The translations under genes and the position numbers were made by a program. From Bacteroidaceae bacterium (lineage in GTDB: Bacteria; Bacteroidota; Bacteroidia; Bacteroidales; Bacteroidaceae), in the NCBI GenBank assembly GCA_017516885.1, contig JAFXAR010000012.1, forward strand, positions 1-64,000: a stretch of DNA of 64,000 bases. The letters are read 5' to 3'. Position 1 is the first letter of the stretch; each line of letters starts with the position of its first letter. Positions 34,204-42,375 of this stretch are shown here, one piece after another. A model generated the notes under the pieces. It made no database searches. It was not told the DNA's origin and saw only the letters and a program-made list of their open reading frames with translations.

Positions 34204-34269
34204 CCGGAATATTCTCTTGTTTACGCATAAAAGAGAGGAAAGCAAACAGGGTTTGCTTTCCTCTCTTTG
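34204..34269 (-). terminator. Terminator hairpin of tRNA-Arg, att-like repeat
   Basis: An 18-bp inverted repeat around 34231-34268 (AAAGAGAGGAAAGCAAAC with its complement) follows the tRNA 3' end on the minus strand. The region 34204-34285 is repeated at 31892-31960, where the hairpin arm is 13 nt shorter and loop-less. Confidence 0.7.
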
Positions 34270-34343
<74 letters not shown>

Positions 34344-34498
34344 GACCTTTAATGGCGAAAATTCAAGTTGAATTGGATTTTCGTGTGCAAAGATAGTGCG
34401 TTTCTTTTGTTGTGCCAAAGATTTTCACGTTTTTTTGCCTTATTGGCGCTCAAATGGGTGTAAAATAAGGGCTGTGGGTTATGGCGAGTTGCCGGATT

Positions 34499-35167
34499 CT
34501 ATGAGTTTATCTCTTCAATCATTCTTTTGAGCGATGGTACTGCGATTTCTTTACGGTGCAGTTCTATGTATCCGTCGTCTTGCATTTCGTTCAGTGCTTT
34601 TGATATGTTGAGCCTGGTTTCGCAAAGTATGTCGGCGAGCTGTTCCATTTTTATCTGCACAGTCTTTCTGCCGTCAATGCTGTTGCAGCGCATGCCTATG
34701 AACTGTACAATGCGCCCCTTTATGCTGCGTGGGGTGTAGTTCCAAATTGCATGGCTTTGCATCTGGGCTCTGCGGCTTATGAGGTTTAGGAAATTTATTG
34801 TAAAAACCTGGTATTTTGTGAATTCTGTAAAGAGATACTGCTTGTCAATGACCAGGGTGGTGCATTTGCTCTTTGCTGTGTAGCTGCGCTTGAATGTTGT
34901 GTCCTGCCCGAAAAGTGAATACGGTTCAATGGCTAACGGCGCCTGGCACTCTTCAATTACTGTGTATTCTTCGTTTGGCGCGTCAATGCTTGAGTTGAGC
35001 GTTCCTTGCGTTAGTATGACAAATTTGTCACAAGTTTCGCCCTGCTCGCATATTGTCTCGCCTTCGGAGTAGTTGCGGAATTCAAACGCAACCTTGTCGA
35101 GTATTGCTGTTATGTCATCTTTGCTCATGCCTTGGAAGTATGGCAGGCGTAAAAGGTTTTCGTACAT
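34499..35167 (-). CDS. Crp/Fnr-family transcription regulator
   Basis: A 222-aa regulator. Residues ~10-125 form a cyclic-nucleotide-binding type beta-roll (EGETICEQGETCDKFVIL). Residues ~150-215 hold the winged helix-turn-helix (MEQLADILCETRLNISKALN). The cysteines present are not arranged as an Fnr iron-sulfur cluster. It probably responds to a small ligand and controls metabolism, but its targets cannot be told from sequence. It is a single gene and is divergent from the GH85 gene across a 426-base intergenic region. Confidence 0.88.
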   Translation of the reverse strand: MYENLLRLPYFQGMSKDDITAILDKVAFEFRNYSEGETICEQGETCDKFVILTQGTLNSSIDAPNEEYTVIEECQAPLAIEPYSLFGQDTTFKRSYTAKSKCTTLVIDKQYLFTEFTKYQVFTINFLNLISRRAQMQSHAIWNYTPRSIKGRIVQFIGMRCNSIDGRKTVQIKMEQLADILCETRLNISKALNEMQDDGYIELHRKEIAVPSLKRMIEEINS

Positions 35168-35593
35168 TTTGTATATTTCAGTATTGATTGTTTTATGGTT
35201 TGCATGTGTATGTCCGGGTGGCTGTGTGGCGCAAAGGCAAACGGCCTTCCGGATATTTTTTTGTGGCGGCAGCGCCCATATTTTTTATAACTGCTGTTTT
35301 TGTCAAATAGTATGTTTTATGCTTCTTTTTTTATCTTTTTTAACCTGATGGCGTATTGTTGTTTACATAATTGCGGTTCAATTGTTCTTATTTGTGGCAA
35401 ATAGTTTGGTGAGGTCGTCTGCGTGCACTTTTTCCCCTTTCGCTCAATTGCCTAAAAACAATATGCTTTTTATCATTAGACTGTAAAAATTGCCGAAAAT
35501 TACATGCTGTTATAAAAAAAATCTATAAATTAGCGTCGGGCATGTACGCCCGCCTGAATTTTTACGGTGAAAATAATTTTTAAATTACATAAT
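35168..35593. promoter_or_regulatory. Divergent upstream region of Crp-like and GH85 genes
   Basis: A 426-base region with runs of T (35262-35345) and no gene. A short inverted repeat CGGGC-ATGTA-CGCCCG (about 35537-35554) lies 40-56 bases upstream of the GH85 start and could be an operator or leader hairpin. No exact TAnnTTTG box stands out for the GH85 gene. Confidence 0.4.
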
Positions 35594-38500
35594 ATGAGAA
35601 TTAGGCATTTACTTACAGTTGCTGTTGCCCTGTTTGCTGCGGGTGCGATGGCTCAGAGTGTACCTACTCACGACAAGTATGTTGATAATGGTACACCTTC
35701 GAACATTGTTGAGGCTCTTGACAAATGGGAACCGGGCAAGCCGTGGAACGGCAATGCCGCTTATGTTGACGAGAACTTCTGGATTTCCCGTGTGCCGTTG
35801 AAGAACCGTTTCCGTCCGGGTGACCAGGCGAACGATAAGCTCGACGACAGTAATAACAAGAACTTCTGCTGGATGGCCCCCACTGGAGAAATGACAAAGA
35901 CGTGGGGCGCTTTGCCACGTTACAATTTCGATGGCGACAACTTTAATATGTGGCAGTATCTTGACATCCACTCTAACTGGACAAACGGCTTTTGGCGTGT
36001 TCCGGGCGCGTTCAACGATGTGGCGCACAAGAATGGCGTGAAGACCGGCTGTACATACTTCATCGACTGGGGCATGAGCGTGAACACAATGGAAGAACCC
36101 GGAAAAACTTTGTACGACTTGGCTGTTACCGGCAGCAACTCATACGGCGACAAGTACAAGTATTCCCGCAAGCTCATTCAGTTCCTGAAGTATTACGGTA
36201 TTGACGGACTTTGCTTCAATCCCGAGGGCTATTGGGGCTTCCAGGTATATAACCGTTTCATTCCCTTCCTTGCCGAGTGTCACAAGATTGCCAAGGAACT
36301 GAATCATCCTTTCCATGTCGACTGGTATGCCTTCGTGTCTAATACCGGGGCTTTGAGCGACAACAGCTGCCGCCTTGATGCCAATAACCAGAACTGGTTC
36401 CATCACGCATCTACAGGCCAGCCTGTTACCGATGTATTCTTCCTTAACTACAACTGGGAAGCCGATGACTTAGTGGAGAGTGCAAATACAGCAAAGAAGC
36501 TTGGCCGCTCTACATTTGACGTTTATGCAGGCTTTGACATGCAGGGCCGCGGTTACGGCCGTTACGGCAACGCGGGCTGGACTGAGCTTATGAACCAGCC
36601 TGTAAGCGTTGTTGTATGGGGCGCTCACGACCGCAACGCTCTCTACATATCTTCAACTGAGGGCGGACAGAGCGACTATGCTGTGCAGAACGAGTATCAG
36701 AAGAAGCAGGAGATGCTCTTCTCGGGCGGTAACCGCAATGTGCTCAATATGCCGGCTGTGACCGACGAGAATATTGGCTCATCATACAACGACCTGAGCA
36801 AATGGCATGGTTACGCAACTGCTGTAATTGAGCGCTCTACGCTCAGCGAACTTCCTTTTGTTACACGCTTTAACCTTGGCAACGGCCGTTTCTTTAATAA
36901 GGAGGGCGTTACTACATGGAATCACAAGTGGTACAACTACGGCATGCAGGACTTGCTGCCAACATGGCGCTGGTGGGTTGACAATGGCGACGGCAAGAGC
37001 GTTCCTGCCGATGCAATTGGCCTTGACTTTACATTTGATGATGCTTGGTTCGGAGGCTCATGCCTCAAGATTCATGGCGCAACAAAGCGCTCCGATGTCC
37101 GCCTCTTTGCCACAAAGTGGAATGTGGCTTCGGCAAATGACGAATTCCGTATCGTCTTCAAGCCAAAGTCTTCGGCGTCAAATCTTGAGCTTATGGTTGC
37201 AAAGCAGGGTGGCGAGAGCAGTTTTGTATATGTTCCTGTTACAGGCAGTATAAAGGCCGGCGAGTGGAACGAGGTTGTAATAAAGGCTTCAGAAGCAGGC
37301 CTTAAGGCCGGTGATGTAATAGGCTGCGTAGGTCTTTCTGTAAAGAATACCAATGCTGCATACGAGCTTCTGATGGGAGAGCTTGCATTTATCCCGGAAA
37401 GCTTTAGTGAGCAGCCAAAGACTCCGGCAATCACTCATGCCGAGGTGATGAAGCGCTACTACAACCGTGCCGATATAAAAGTTGTGTTCAGCATGCCTGC
37501 ACCGGCAACACGTCCGGCAGAGTATGAGGGCTGCCCTGTGTATAATGAGGAGGTAGGCGCATGGTATTACGAGATTTATGTAAAGCAGGGCGATGTTGAG
37601 ACGCTGCTTACAACAACAACCTCATGGGCAGCATATGTAGTTGATGCCGCTCTCATTCCAAAGGTTGAGACACTGCAGATTGGCGTGCGCGCCGTAGGCA
37701 AGGACGGACGTGCAATGAGTGACATTGTATGGAGCCAGGAGATTGAGAAGCCTCTGACAATGATTGAGACCCTTACAATAGACAAGAATATTATAAAGCC
37801 GGGCGAAGAGTTTACAATAGGCTTTGAAGACCCGAATCACCCGAAGGCGAGCATACAGATTTACGACGCAATGACCGATAAGGTTGTGGCAAAGAGCAGT
37901 GAGCCTTGTCTTACATTTACAACATCGCTTCCGGCTGTCGGCAGCTACGATGTGAAGTTCAGAAACCAGGGTTCGCAGACAGTTGTAACCAATCGCTCGC
38001 TTATCCTTGTTACTCCCGAGGAGACCGGCCGTCTGCCGCAGATTAACGGCATTACATCCGATGTGACTGAAGTCACAAGCGGCGATAACGAGGTAAACTT
38101 TACCGCTGACATTGCAACTGGTACTGAATATAATGGCGCTCCTTGTACTGTCTCCAAGTCACTCTACATGAGCGAGCCTTATCAGTTTACAGTAGATGCT
38201 GCTATCATGAGTGAGTATACCAATACTTCATTTGCCCTGTGGTTCAAGGTGGAAAAGTTCGAGCACGCATCTTTGGGTACGCTGCTTATGACAAAGGTTA
38301 ACCGCAATCATGCCACTTATACAGGTTCATGGACAGACAATGTATGGGGTGAAATGTGGACTGCAATACGTCCTGCCGGCTATGCTGCCAAGAATAATAT
38401 AGGACGCGACAACGCAGAGAACGAGCTCTCGCTCTGTACAGATGCACCAGCCGCCGGTACTCCGAACTATGAGCACAACAATGATGTCGACATTCTTTCC

Positions 38501-39421
38501 GATGGCTACAGCCTGATGCCCGGCGTGTGGTATCACGTTTGTGCGGTGAAGAGCGGCAAGGCGCTTAGCCTCTATCTCAACGGCAAGCTCATTGCAAGCG
38601 GAAATTCACGCGGCAGAGGACCTTACAACTGGATGAATGGCGCTAAGTTCTATGTGGGCGGCTCTATGACCAATCTTGCAAGCTTGACCGGCTGGGTTGA
38701 CGAGGTGCAGATATGGAGCAAGGCTCTTAGCGAGGCTGAAGTAAGGGAGGCTATGAAGGGCTATAAGACCGCTCCGGCCAACCTTGAGGGTTACTTTACA
38801 TTCGAGGAGCAGAAGACTGACAGCGAGGGCTATATCTACTTCCCCAATACTGGCAAAAACGCATCTGCTGTTCCCGGCGGTTACATGACAACCGGCAAGG
38901 AGGAGAACGGCAAGACTACCGACTATAAGCAGAATCAGTTGACAACAACTCTTGGTGTTCCAATGCTCACAGGCAGTTTCCCCATTCACTATGAATCTTC
39001 AAGATGGATGGTTGAAGGCGCACGTTTGAATGCCTCTACATCAACAACAGCAAATGCTACATACAACAGCGGTAACGGCAAGTTCCCAATTACTCTTGTC
39101 GCTTCCAACTCTTGGGGCTCTGCAACAAAGACAATTACTGACTACATTGTGGTTACTTCAATTGAAGATGTTGCAGGAGAAGGCGGATATATGGTTTATC
39201 CTAAGCCTTTTGAGGGTACGGCGAATGTGCTCTTTGCCGAGAACGGACTGTTTGAGGTTGCTGTGTTCGCAGCCGACGGCAAGATGGTTGCCAATAATGC
39301 ATTTGAGGTTCGCGCAGGCGAGGTCCGCGAGGTGTCGATTGCCGATGCCGGCAGTGGAGTGTACGTTGTGGTTATCCTCAAGGAGGGTAAGGCTGTACGC
39401 TCATTCAAGATTGTAAAGTAG
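35594..39421 (+). CDS. Secreted GH85 endo-beta-N-acetylglucosaminidase
   Basis: A 1275-aa enzyme, taking ATG 35594 as the start because it directly opens a signal peptide (MRIRHLLTVAVALFAAGAMA); a GTG 27 bases earlier is less likely. The GH85 domain (~45-430) carries the N-x-E active-site motif FNPE with Asn209 and Glu211, which cleaves the chitobiose core of N-glycans. Then come a jelly-roll carbohydrate-binding-like region (~465-620), an Fn3-like part, a LamG/concanavalin-like domain (~830-1070), and a C-terminal type IX sorting domain (~1195-1275, ending GVYVVVILKEGKAVRSFKIV). It is probably cell-surface bound or released, and allows use of host or dietary glycoproteins. It is a single gene ended by a palindrome. 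Confidence 0.9.
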   Translation: MRIRHLLTVAVALFAAGAMAQSVPTHDKYVDNGTPSNIVEALDKWEPGKPWNGNAAYVDENFWISRVPLKNRFRPGDQANDKLDDSNNKNFCWMAPTGEMTKTWGALPRYNFDGDNFNMWQYLDIHSNWTNGFWRVPGAFNDVAHKNGVKTGCTYFIDWGMSVNTMEEPGKTLYDLAVTGSNSYGDKYKYSRKLIQFLKYYGIDGLCFNPEGYWGFQVYNRFIPFLAECHKIAKELNHPFHVDWYAFVSNTGALSDNSCRLDANNQNWFHHASTGQPVTDVFFLNYNWEADDLVESANTAKKLGRSTFDVYAGFDMQGRGYGRYGNAGWTELMNQPVSVVVWGAHDRNALYISSTEGGQSDYAVQNEYQKKQEMLFSGGNRNVLNMPAVTDENIGSSYNDLSKWHGYATAVIERSTLSELPFVTRFNLGNGRFFNKEGVTTWNHKWYNYGMQDLLPTWRWWVDNGDGKSVPADAIGLDFTFDDAWFGGSCLKIHGATKRSDVRLFATKWNVASANDEFRIVFKPKSSASNLELMVAKQGGESSFVYVPVTGSIKAGEWNEVVIKASEAGLKAGDVIGCVGLSVKNTNAAYELLMGELAFIPESFSEQPKTPAITHAEVMKRYYNRADIKVVFSMPAPATRPAEYEGCPVYNEEVGAWYYEIYVKQGDVETLLTTTTSWAAYVVDAALIPKVETLQIGVRAVGKDGRAMSDIVWSQEIEKPLTMIETLTIDKNIIKPGEEFTIGFEDPNHPKASIQIYDAMTDKVVAKSSEPCLTFTTSLPAVGSYDVKFRNQGSQTVVTNRSLILVTPEETGRLPQINGITSDVTEVTSGDNEVNFTADIATGTEYNGAPCTVSKSLYMSEPYQFTVDAAIMSEYTNTSFALWFKVEKFEHASLGTLLMTKVNRNHATYTGSWTDNVWGEMWTAIRPAGYAAKNNIGRDNAENELSLCTDAPAAGTPNYEHNNDVDILSDGYSLMPGVWYHVCAVKSGKALSLYLNGKLIASGNSRGRGPYNWMNGAKFYVGGSMTNLASLTGWVDEVQIWSKALSEAEVREAMKGYKTAPANLEGYFTFEEQKTDSEGYIYFPNTGKNASAVPGGYMTTGKEENGKTTDYKQNQLTTTLGVPMLTGSFPIHYESSRWMVEGARLNASTSTTANATYNSGNGKFPITLVASNSWGSATKTITDYIVVTSIEDVAGEGGYMVYPKPFEGTANVLFAENGLFEVAVFAADGKMVANNAFEVRAGEVREVSIADAGSGVYVVVILKEGKAVRSFKIVK

Positions 39422-39468
39422 TGTATTGCAGCTTGCATCCGTCAGGGTGACGGCGCATGAAAATTTGT

Positions 39469-39498
39469 TCGGGGGAGCTGCCGCGGCAGCTCCCCCGA
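39469..39498 (+). terminator. 30-bp perfect palindrome after the GH85 gene
   Basis: A loop-less, very G+C-rich perfect inverted repeat centred at 39483/39484, 47 bases past the GH85 stop codon. It has no T-tract. It most likely stops transcription before the miaA operon promoter. Confidence 0.7.
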
Positions 39499-39610
39499 GT
39501 CGTATGTATGCACCTTGCTTGCTCTGCAGCTGCTTTCTACGCGCAAGGCGCCGCAACAGCTTTTTATTCTCTTCTCCTCTGTGCCTCTATAACAAAAATT
39601 AAGCATCTTG

Positions 39611-39643
39611 TTTTGTTAATACGGTTAACTTGCATTAACTTCG
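39611..39643 (+). promoter_or_regulatory. Promoter of the miaA operon
   Basis: TTTTG at 39611-39615, a 20-nt spacer and TAACTTCG at 39636-39643 fit the Bacteroidota promoter with one mismatch. Transcription would start near 39650, about 28 bases before the miaA ATG at 39678. Confidence 0.55.
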
Positions 39644-39677
39644 CACTCTAATATGGCGCATTGTGCCATTGTGTTTT

Positions 39678-40610
39678 ATGCAGGAACGTAAGGAAAAATA
39701 TGATATTCTTGCTGTCGTAGGCCCAACGGCCTGTGGCAAGACTTCGCTTGCCGTGGACCTTGCCCTTGCAATAGAGGGCGCTGAAATTATAAGCGCCGAC
39801 AGCCGTCAGGTCTACCGTGGCATGGATATTGGCACAGGCAAGGATATTGCCGAATATACCCGCAATGGGGTGACTGTGCCCGCTCATCTGCTTGACATAG
39901 TGGATGCGGGCGAAAAATATAATATTTTCGAGTATCAGCGCGATTTTCTCTCCTCTTATAATAATATAAAGGAACGCGGGGCTTTTCCTATAGTATGCGG
40001 CGGCAGCGGGCTTTATGTGGAATCTGTGCTGCGGGGATACCGCCTTCTGCCAGTTCCCGAGAACCCTGAACTTCGCGCATCTCTGGAAAAGAAAAGCCTT
40101 GAGGAACTTGCCGGCATGCTTGCGCAATACAAGACTTTGCATAATACAACCGACGTTGACAGCAAGAAACGTGCAATACGCGCCATTGAAATTGAGGAGT
40201 ATTACCTTACGCGTCCAGTTGAGGAACGCTCTTTTCCGCAGCTTAATGCGCTTGTTGTAGGAGTGTCGGTTGACAGGGATGTCCGCCGTGCCAGAATAAG
40301 CAGACGCTTGCGCGAAAGGCTTGAACAGGGCATGGTGGATGAGGCAAGAGCGCTTCTTGAATCGGGGCTCACGGCTGAACAGCTCATATATTATGGGCTT
40401 GAATATAAGTTCCTGGCGCTTTACCTTACCGGTGCTATGGCGTACGAGGAGATGGTGCGCGGCCTTGAAATAGCTATACACCAGTTTGCCAAGCGCCAGA
40501 TGACTTGGTTCAGGGGCATGGAAAAGCGCGGAGTGGAGATAAGGTGGGCCGATGCCTCAATGGAGCGCGCGCTGTTGGTTGAACAGATAAAAGGAATGCT
40601 GTATGAATGA
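39678..40610 (+). CDS. miaA: tRNA dimethylallyltransferase
   Basis: A 310-aa enzyme that adds a dimethylallyl group to adenosine 37 of tRNAs reading codons that begin with U. The P-loop is GPTACGKT near the start. The conserved ISADSRQVYRGMDIGTGK segment, the DIVDAGEKYN segment and a C-terminal FAKRQMTWFR motif are present. I chose ATG 39678; an in-frame GTG 15 bases earlier is possible. The gene overlaps the lipid kinase by 8 nt, and kdsA and a barrel gene follow, so it heads an operon of mixed core functions. Confidence 0.93.
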   Translation: MQERKEKYDILAVVGPTACGKTSLAVDLALAIEGAEIISADSRQVYRGMDIGTGKDIAEYTRNGVTVPAHLLDIVDAGEKYNIFEYQRDFLSSYNNIKERGAFPIVCGGSGLYVESVLRGYRLLPVPENPELRASLEKKSLEELAGMLAQYKTLHNTTDVDSKKRAIRAIEIEEYYLTRPVEERSFPQLNALVVGVSVDRDVRRARISRRLRERLEQGMVDEARALLESGLTAEQLIYYGLEYKFLALYLTGAMAYEEMVRGLEIAIHQFAKRQMTWFRGMEKRGVEIRWADASMERALLVEQIKGMLYE

Positions 40611-41544
40611 TAACCAGAATAGGAACAGACGCCGCTGGGGTATAATTTATGCCCCAAAGGCAGGTTCGCTTTGTCCCGGGAAAAAGTGGAAGGAGATAAG
40701 CGAGTATTTGGATGAAAAGGGCGTGGAGTATGATTTTGTACAGACAAATGATTGCGCTGCAATAGAAAACAGCGCCCGTGAATATGCCAATAACGGTTAT
40801 GGCACAATAGTTGTTGCCGGTGGCGACGGTGTGCTTCAGGATGCAATAAACGGAATAATGTCGTCTCCCAATAGGGCGGCAGTTACGCTCGGAATTATAC
40901 CATACGGCATTGCAAATGACTATGCTTCGTACTGGGGGCTGTCCGACAGTGACAGCAAGGCTGCCGTAGACTGTATAATGACGCGCAGGGTTCGCAAGGT
41001 CGATTTGGGCTGTTGCATTTGCACCTCAGAGGGCGTGGAGAATCGGCGCTATTTCTTGAATGTGCTTAACATTGGCGTTTCGGCATACATTGTGGAACTT
41101 GCCAACCAAAAAAGGACTTTCTTCGCAAAAATAGCTTACCGTGTGCTGGGCCTCTTCCACCTTCTTTTCCGCAGGCAGAATTTCCGAATGAAGTTCAGAC
41201 TCAATTGCCAGACGGTTGACAAAAAACTGATGATGCTTTTCATTGGCAATTCGCGCGGATACGGAATGACGCCGAGCGCAGTGCCGTATAATGGCTGGCT
41301 TGATGTCTCAGCAATAAGAATGCCCAAATTTATGGGAATCCTTGAAGGGCTTCACATGCTCATGCGCCGCAGAATTTTGAACTTTAAGCTTGTAGAGCCG
41401 TTTCGTACAGCCGATATACTCATTGAGGACCTTGGCGGCGCCGGGGTGGGCATTGACGGCCGTCCTTTCAAGCCCTCGTTCCCATTGCATGTTGTGGTAG
41501 AGCCCGAAGTGCTTAACCTGATAATTCCATCAAAAATAAAATAA
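40603..41544 (+). CDS. Diacylglycerol/lipid kinase family protein
   Basis: A 313-aa protein with the DAGK catalytic domain: IIYAPKAGS at the start in place of the usual NPxSG, the nucleotide-binding AGGDGVLQDAING, the GIIPYGIANDYA segment and a C-terminal GGAGVGIDGRPF motif. YegS/DgkB-type kinases phosphorylate membrane diacylglycerol or related lipids. Substrate cannot be deduced. It overlaps miaA by 8 nt and is 11 bases before kdsA. Confidence 0.88.
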   Translation: MNDNQNRNRRRWGIIYAPKAGSLCPGKKWKEISEYLDEKGVEYDFVQTNDCAAIENSAREYANNGYGTIVVAGGDGVLQDAINGIMSSPNRAAVTLGIIPYGIANDYASYWGLSDSDSKAAVDCIMTRRVRKVDLGCCICTSEGVENRRYFLNVLNIGVSAYIVELANQKRTFFAKIAYRVLGLFHLLFRRQNFRMKFRLNCQTVDKKLMMLFIGNSRGYGMTPSAVPYNGWLDVSAIRMPKFMGILEGLHMLMRRRILNFKLVEPFRTADILIEDLGGAGVGIDGRPFKPSFPLHVVVEPEVLNLIIPSKIK

Positions 41545-41555
41545 ACATAATAGTC

Positions 41556-42359
41556 ATGACAATCAGAGATTTAGTATCAACAGAGAATTTCTTTCTTTTG
41601 GCCGGTCCTTGTGTGATTGAGGGCGAGGAGATGGCAATGAGAATTGCAGAGCGGATAGTGGCAATGACAGCCGACAGAAATATCCCCTATGTGTTCAAGG
41701 GCTCTTACCGCAAGGCCAACCGCTCACGCCTTGATTCTTTTACCGGAATTGGTGACGAGAATGCATTGCGCGTGTTGCGCAGGGTGCGCGAGACATTTAA
41801 TGTTCCGGTGGTTACAGACATTCACTCTGCCGAAGAGGCTGATATGGCTGCCGAATATGTTGATATACTTCAGATACCGGCATTTCTCTGCCGTCAGACC
41901 GACCTGCTTGTTGCAGCGGCAAAAACCGGAAGAATTGTAAATATAAAGAAAGGCCAGTTCCTTTCGGCCGAGGCTATGAAGTTCGCAGCCGAAAAGGTGG
42001 TCTCAGAAGGCGGTGCGGGCAATGTGATGCTCACTGAGCGCGGCACTACATTCGGCTATCAGGATTTAGTGGTCGATTTCCGCGGTATTCCGCAAATGAA
42101 GAGTTTCGGCTATCCTGTGGTTATGGATATAACCCACTCCCTGCAGCAGCCTAATCAGGTTGCCGGTGTTACGGGCGGCATGCCTCAGATGATTGAAACC
42201 ATAGCAAAGGCTGCCGTAGCGGTTGGCGTTGACGGCTTGTTCATTGAGACGCACGAGAATCCCGAAGTGGCAAAGAGTGACGGTGCAAACATGCTGCGCC
42301 TTGATTTGCTTGAGGGGTTGCTTGACCGCCTGCTAAAGATTAGGGCGGCTTTGAAGTAA
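41556..42359 (+). CDS. kdsA: 3-deoxy-8-phosphooctulonate synthase (KDO-8-P synthase)
   Basis: A 267-aa cytoplasmic enzyme that condenses phosphoenolpyruvate with arabinose 5-phosphate, a step in lipopolysaccharide inner-core synthesis. The LAGPCVIEGEEMAMRIAE start, the FKGSYRKANRSRLDSFTG loop, the DIHSAEEA motif and ERGTTFGYQDLVVDFR are characteristic. Length is typical. It lies 11 bases after the lipid kinase and 16 bases before the barrel gene. The link to envelope building makes the operon coherent. Confidence 0.95.
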   Translation: MTIRDLVSTENFFLLAGPCVIEGEEMAMRIAERIVAMTADRNIPYVFKGSYRKANRSRLDSFTGIGDENALRVLRRVRETFNVPVVTDIHSAEEADMAAEYVDILQIPAFLCRQTDLLVAAAKTGRIVNIKKGQFLSAEAMKFAAEKVVSEGGAGNVMLTERGTTFGYQDLVVDFRGIPQMKSFGYPVVMDITHSLQQPNQVAGVTGGMPQMIETIAKAAVAVGVDGLFIETHENPEVAKSDGANMLRLDLLEGLLDRLLKIRAALK

Positions 42360-42375
42360 ATAGCCATCTTGATAC

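Noticed and set aside
39648..40481. A 277-aa minus-strand reading frame opposite miaA
   Set aside because: It is the antisense of a clearly recognised miaA gene, with no family features.
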